A program made the translations under genes and the position numbers. Of a stretch of 26,284 nt of DNA, positions 22,807-26,284 are shown piece after piece. A model generated the notes under the pieces. It made no database searches. It was not told the DNA's origin and saw nothing but the letters and a program-made list of their open reading frames with translations. The stretch spans positions 1 through 26,284 of the forward strand of contig JBOGXB010000026.1 in the NCBI GenBank assembly GCA_050694215.1. Direction: 5' to 3'. The stretch's first letter is position 1, and every line of letters begins with the position of its first letter. Source of the DNA: JBOGXB01 sp050694215 (GTDB taxonomy: Bacteria; Actinomycetota; CADDZG01; WHSQ01).

Positions 22807-22904
22807 CCGGATACGACGACCAAGGAGGGGCCTTAGAGAAAACGCTACGAACAGGGTTTCGGCAAGCACCAAAGGTAGTCATTCGTTTGAGAGAGGGGTG
22901 ATTC

Positions 22905-24791
22905 ATGAGAGGCGAGAAACGCCTTTTGAAGTTGGTAGCGCTGTTGATGGTCCTGATGATGGTCGCCGTAGCGTGCGGTGGCGACGGCGACGAGGAGGGG
23001 CCCGCTCAGGACGACGAGGGCGAGGTCGTCAGGGGAGGCATCCTGAGGGAGGAAGCCCCGGAGTTCACGTTCACCTCTGGGCTCGATCCGACGGGCGAGT
23101 ATCTCTCGACTTCGTTCGCGATCTTCTCGCAGATGATGGCGCGCAACCTCGTCACCTACCGCCACGTCGCGGGGGACGCGGGCAACGAGCTCGTGCCCGA
23201 CCTGGCCACGGACATGCCGGAGGTCTCCGAGGACGGCGTCACCTACACGTTCACGATCAAGGACGGCGTGATGTTCGGGCCGCCGGTCAGCCGCGAGATC
23301 GTCTGCGACGACATCCTGTACGCCTTCGAGCGCATCGGGACGGAGGCCATCGTTGCGCAGTACGGCTTCTACTACGACAACACGATCGAGGGCCTGGCCG
23401 ACTTCAAGGCGGGCGACGCCGACACGATCTCCGGAATCCAATGCAACGGCGAGAAGGAGATCGAGTTCACCCTGACCGAGGAAACCGGTGACTTCCTGTT
23501 CCGCCTTGCCATGCCTGCCGCGGGACCAGTGCCACGCGAGGTCGGCGAATGCTTCGAGAAGGCCGGCGAGTACGGCCGCTTCGTCATCTCCTCCGGCCCC
23601 TACATGATCGAGGGCTCCGAGGACCTCGACATCTCGAGCTGCCGGACCATGGAGCCGATCTCGGGATGGGACCCAGACAGGCAGCTCAGCCTGGTGCGCA
23701 ACCCGGACTACGACCCCGAGACGGACGATCCCGAGGTCCGGAGCGCGAACATCGACGGGTGGACGTACACGCTCAACACCAACGAAGAGGACATCTTCAA
23801 CCGGGTCGAGGCGGGCCAGGTGGACGTGGCCGAGAGCCCGCTTTCTCCGGTTCTGCGCAAGTACTCCACCGACCCGCAGCTCAGGGAGCACCTGCACATC
23901 GAGCCCGGTGATCGCACCTGGTACATCACGATGAACCTGGCGCAGCCGCCCTTCGACGACATCCACGTGCGCAAGGCGGCGAACCTGGTCATGGACAAGG
24001 AAGGCCTGCAGAGGGCGTGGGGCGGCCCCTCGCAAGGTGAGATCGCAACCCACGTCGTTCCCGACGTCATGCTCAGCGGGATGCTCGACGACTACGATCC
24101 GTACCCGAGCGAGAACCACGCGGGCGATCTCGACGCCGCCAAGGAGGAGATGAGGCAGTCGAAGTACGACTCCGACGGTGACGGCGTGTGCGACTCGGAC
24201 GTGTGTGAGAACGTGCTGCACCTGAATCGCAACTCGTCGCCGTGGACGGAGATGGGCCCGGTCATCGAGGACTCGCTGTCCAAGATCGGGATCGCGCTCC
24301 AGACGCGTGAGCTCGCGGACGCATACCCGCCGCTCCAGGACGTCAGCCGCCAGATTGCGATCGGGTCAAACGCCGGATGGGGCAAGGACTACCCCGACGC
24401 GTACACCTTCGTCGGGTTCCTCTTCGACGGGCGCAACATCTTGCTTACGGGCAACACCAACTACTCGCTGGTCGGCCTCACCCCCGAGCGGGCGGCCGAG
24501 CTCGAGCAGGAGGGTGACTTCCAGTTCCCGTCCGACGTCGATCTCGGAGCCATTCCCAGCGTTGACAGCGACATCGACGCCTGCCGGGAGACCGAAGACG
24601 ACGACGAGCGGCTGCAGTGCTGGGCCGACCTCGACAAGAAGCTCATGGAGGAGGTCGTCCCGTGGGTCCCGTACCTCGACGCCACCAACATCGGCGTCTC
24701 GAGCGAGGCGGTCGTGAAGTACGAGTTCGACCAGTTCTCGGGCGAGGCGTCGTACGTCCACATCTCGGTCGACGAGTCCCTGCAGCAGTAG
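22905..24791 (+). CDS. Extracellular solute-binding lipoprotein, family 5 (peptide/nickel type)
   Basis: A 628-residue lipoprotein. The signal peptide ends at a lipobox-like VAVAC (C24 lipidated), followed by a Gly/Asp/Glu-rich linker. The SBP_bac_5 fold is recognisable from ELVPDLATDMPEVSEDGVTYTFTIKDGV, the pattern ISSGPYMI, VRKAANLVMDKEGL and WGKDYPDAYTF. Such proteins capture di/oligopeptides or similar solutes for the permeases encoded around it; the ligand is not predictable. Residues 422-432 form a D-x-D-x-D-G-x-x-D-x-D calcium-type loop with cysteines at 429 and 434, an unusual insertion. The ATG start is preceded by GAGAGGGG. A strong hairpin lies between its stop and the next gene. 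Confidence 0.92.
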   Translation: MRGEKRLLKLVALLMVLMMVAVACGGDGDEEGPAQDDEGEVVRGGILREEAPEFTFTSGLDPTGEYLSTSFAIFSQMMARNLVTYRHVAGDAGNELVPDLATDMPEVSEDGVTYTFTIKDGVMFGPPVSREIVCDDILYAFERIGTEAIVAQYGFYYDNTIEGLADFKAGDADTISGIQCNGEKEIEFTLTEETGDFLFRLAMPAAGPVPREVGECFEKAGEYGRFVISSGPYMIEGSEDLDISSCRTMEPISGWDPDRQLSLVRNPDYDPETDDPEVRSANIDGWTYTLNTNEEDIFNRVEAGQVDVAESPLSPVLRKYSTDPQLREHLHIEPGDRTWYITMNLAQPPFDDIHVRKAANLVMDKEGLQRAWGGPSQGEIATHVVPDVMLSGMLDDYDPYPSENHAGDLDAAKEEMRQSKYDSDGDGVCDSDVCENVLHLNRNSSPWTEMGPVIEDSLSKIGIALQTRELADAYPPLQDVSRQIAIGSNAGWGKDYPDAYTFVGFLFDGRNILLTGNTNYSLVGLTPERAAELEQEGDFQFPSDVDLGAIPSVDSDIDACRETEDDDERLQCWADLDKKLMEEVVPWVPYLDATNIGVSSEAVVKYEFDQFSGEASYVHISVDESLQQ

Positions 24792-24827
24792 GGGACTGAC
24801 GCCGCCGACCGGCAGCAGGTAGGATTT

Positions 24828-24855
24828 GGAGGGCCGCCCGCAAGGGCGGCTCTCC
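24828..24855 (+). terminator. Strong GNRA-type hairpin between binding protein and permease genes
   Basis: A 12-bp stem with one G-U pair, GGAGGGCCGCCC (24828-24839) with GGGCGGCTCTCC (24844-24855), closes a GCAA tetraloop. Only a weak T-run (GTTT) follows. Between genes of one operon, such a hairpin could terminate part of the transcripts or protect the upstream mRNA, giving more binding protein than membrane components. Confidence 0.6.
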
Positions 24856-24926
24856 ATCCGTTTCATACAGGTGCCTCGTCACAGTAGGTTGCATCAAGGC
24901 CACGCCGCAAAGGAGGGCGAGGGGGC

Positions 24927-25892
24927 ATGGGCCGCTACATCGTCAGACGGATCCTGTATCTGATCGTCGTCCTTCTCGTCATAACGTTCGTCACCTACTT
25001 CATCTTCTTCCAGCTCCCTCCGACCGACCCCACCACCGCCTTCGCCGGAAAGCTGCCAACGGAGGAGATCAGGGAAGAGGTCCGCAAGGCGTTCGGCCTG
25101 GACAAGCCCATGCTCGTTCAGTACGGGCTCTTCGTCCAACACATCTTCCTGGGAGACGAGTTCGGCTGGCCCGGGCTCGGGTTCTCGTTCGCGAGCCGCG
25201 TCCCCATCAAGGACATCGTCTTCGAGCGGGCGGTCGTGACGCTCCAGCTCGCGTTGGGAGGTGCCATCGTCTGGCTCCTCGTTGGGATCCCGATAGGGAT
25301 CGTCTCGGCGCTCAAGCGAAGAACGTTCGTCGACCGCGCGTCGATGACCTTCGCCCTCGTGGGGGTGTCCGCTCCCAACTTCTGGCTCGGGTTGCTCGGG
25401 CTGTACCTCTTCTGGAGGCAGCTCGGCATCTCGGCCGGGACGGGCTATGTACCGCTGGGTGAGGACCCCGGGCAATGGTTTGCCCACATGTGGCTTCCCT
25501 GGGTGATCATCGCGGTCCAGTTCTCCGCCTTCTATGCGCGCATGGTCAGGGGCAACCTGCTAGAGACCCTGGGTGAGGACTACATCCGCACGGCGCGCGC
25601 CAAAGGCTTGTCCGAGCGCAAGGTCATCGGCAAGCACGCGCTGCGGGCCAGCCTTACGCCTGTGGTGACCATGTTCGGCATGGACTTCGCGTTCGTGCTG
25701 TCGGGCGCCATCATCACCGAAAACGTCTTCAATCTCCCCGGGCTGGGTGTGCTCGTGGTGGATTCCGCCGTCAGGGGCGACCTCCCCGTCATCCTCGCCA
25801 CGACCGTGATAGGCGCGTTCTTCATCAGCTTTTTCGCGCTGATCGTCGACGTCCTCTACGCGTACCTCGACCCACGGGTGAGGTATTCGTGA
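24927..25892 (+). CDS. Dipeptide/oligopeptide-type ABC transporter permease (DppB/OppB-like)
   Basis: A 321-residue permease with about six helices. The N-terminus MGRYIVRRILYLIVVLLVITFVTYF is the classic DppB/OppB first helix, followed by a periplasmic loop (EVRKAFGLDKPMLVQYGLFV). The EAA loop is YIRTARAKGLSERKVIGKHALRASLTPV, and the ending ITENVFNLPGLGVLVVDSAVRGDLPVI...DPRVRYS is highly conserved. It forms the channel with the DppC-like subunit encoded at 21823. The ATG start is preceded by AAGGAGG (about 24909-24915). Its TGA overlaps the GTG of the ATPase gene by four bases. Confidence 0.94.
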   Translation: MGRYIVRRILYLIVVLLVITFVTYFIFFQLPPTDPTTAFAGKLPTEEIREEVRKAFGLDKPMLVQYGLFVQHIFLGDEFGWPGLGFSFASRVPIKDIVFERAVVTLQLALGGAIVWLLVGIPIGIVSALKRRTFVDRASMTFALVGVSAPNFWLGLLGLYLFWRQLGISAGTGYVPLGEDPGQWFAHMWLPWVIIAVQFSAFYARMVRGNLLETLGEDYIRTARAKGLSERKVIGKHALRASLTPVVTMFGMDFAFVLSGAIITENVFNLPGLGVLVVDSAVRGDLPVILATTVIGAFFISFFALIVDVLYAYLDPRVRYS

Positions 25893-26284
25893 CGGAGGAA
25901 GTACTTCTCGACGTTCGAGATCTCAGGGTCCACTTCAATACCGCCGACGGGATCGTCAAGGCGGTCGACGGCGTTTCGTTCAAGGTCCGAAGGGGCGAGA
26001 CCATCGGCATCGTGGGCGAGTCCGGATCGGGAAAGAGCGTCTCGTGCCTCACGGCCCTCGGCCTCATCAATAAGGACACCGCGGACATCACCGGTGAGGT
26101 GATCTTCAAGGGACAGGACCTCCTCAAGCTTCCCAAGGAGGAGATGCGGAAGGTCAGGGGCAAGGAGCTCTCGATGATCTTCCAGGACCCGTTCGCCTGT
26201 CTGCATCCGATGTATCGGGTCGGCGATCAGATCGTCGAGGCCATCCGCGCCCACGACGACGTCTCCAAGAAGCAGGCCCAAGAC
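25889..26284 (+). CDS. Peptide ABC transporter ATP-binding protein (DppD/OppD-like), partial
   Basis: Only the first 132 codons are present; the frame runs off the window end. GTG 25889 overlaps the permease stop (GTGA), implying coupled translation. Visible parts are the N-terminal strand LLDVRDLRVHF, Walker A GESGSGKS, and the Q-loop region SMIFQDPFACLHPMYRVGDQI, which matches OppD/DppD proteins. Walker B and the signature motif would lie beyond the window. It energises the importer, probably with an OppF-type partner encoded next. Confidence 0.93.
   Translation, partial: MTEEVLLDVRDLRVHFNTADGIVKAVDGVSFKVRRGETIGIVGESGSGKSVSCLTALGLINKDTADITGEVIFKGQDLLKLPKEEMRKVRGKELSMIFQDPFACLHPMYRVGDQIVEAIRAHDDVSKKQAQD

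Noticed and set aside
22818..22835. AAGGAGG downstream of the DppC-like gene as the ribosome binding site of a small leader peptide
   Set aside because: No start codon at useful spacing opens a frame; the real binding-protein start has its own GAGAGGGG.
21217..22872. Minus-strand open frame of 551 codons across the tRNA and DppC-like permease
   Set aside because: It runs antisense through a tRNA gene and a well-supported permease and is Asp/Arg/Glu-rich without motifs; a shadow of the permease.
22845..24221. Minus-strand open frame of 458 codons opposite the binding protein
   Set aside because: Antisense to a clear SBP family 5 lipoprotein; Val/Arg/Asp/His-rich shadow composition.

Overview
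This is a gene-dense, high-GC window from an actinobacterium (Actinomycetota). The strongest evidence is the canonical actinobacterial cell-envelope cluster: crgA, a class E sortase, a TrpG/PabA glutamine amidotransferase, and the operon fhaA-fhaB-pstP-rodA-pbpA-pknA-pknB. Frequent GTG starts, one TTG start, and candidate leaderless promoters with TANNNT -10 boxes a few bases before the start codon fit the same phylum. The sequence does not fix a genus. The layout (trpG facing the kinases, an M20 peptidase between sortase and trpG) differs from the mycobacterial and streptomycete arrangements I know, so a less-studied or uncultured lineage is plausible.

Positions 1-3400 hold exported proteins: a short TIM-barrel glycosidase-like protein, a small membrane protein, an LVIVD-repeat beta-propeller and an RlpA-like double-psi beta-barrel protein. 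Positions 3400-8900 hold an SCP2 protein, a NUDIX/metallo-beta-lactamase polypeptide split by an apparent one-base deletion, a membrane-bound PAS-SpoIIE phosphatase-HATPase fusion, and an acetyl-CoA C-acetyltransferase type thiolase. Positions 8900-12500 hold a membrane/zinc-ribbon protein, crgA and sortase (divergent, both apparently leaderless), a 39-residue membrane peptide overlapping the sortase stop codon, an M20 peptidase and trpG/pabA.

Positions 12744-21361 are one minus-strand operon of seven overlapping genes (fhaA to pknB). It couples Ser/Thr phosphorylation and muropeptide sensing (PASTA kinases), dephosphorylation (PstP) and phosphothreonine reading (FHA proteins) to peptidoglycan synthesis (RodA/PbpA). 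A tRNA-Leu(CAG) follows upstream of it. From 21823 to the window end is a dipeptide/oligopeptide-type ABC importer operon in the unusual order permease C, binding protein, permease B, ATPase (cut by the window end).

I saw no insertion sequence, phage, CRISPR array or clear new defence system. The most interesting leads are small: the split NUDIX-MBL gene, the overlapping 39-aa peptide and Cys-pair insertion of the sortase, the calcium-type loop in the binding protein, the hydrophobic tail of PknB, and the dyad after the tRNA. No stretch longer than 300 bases lacks a gene. Positions 1-285 show no convincing gene.
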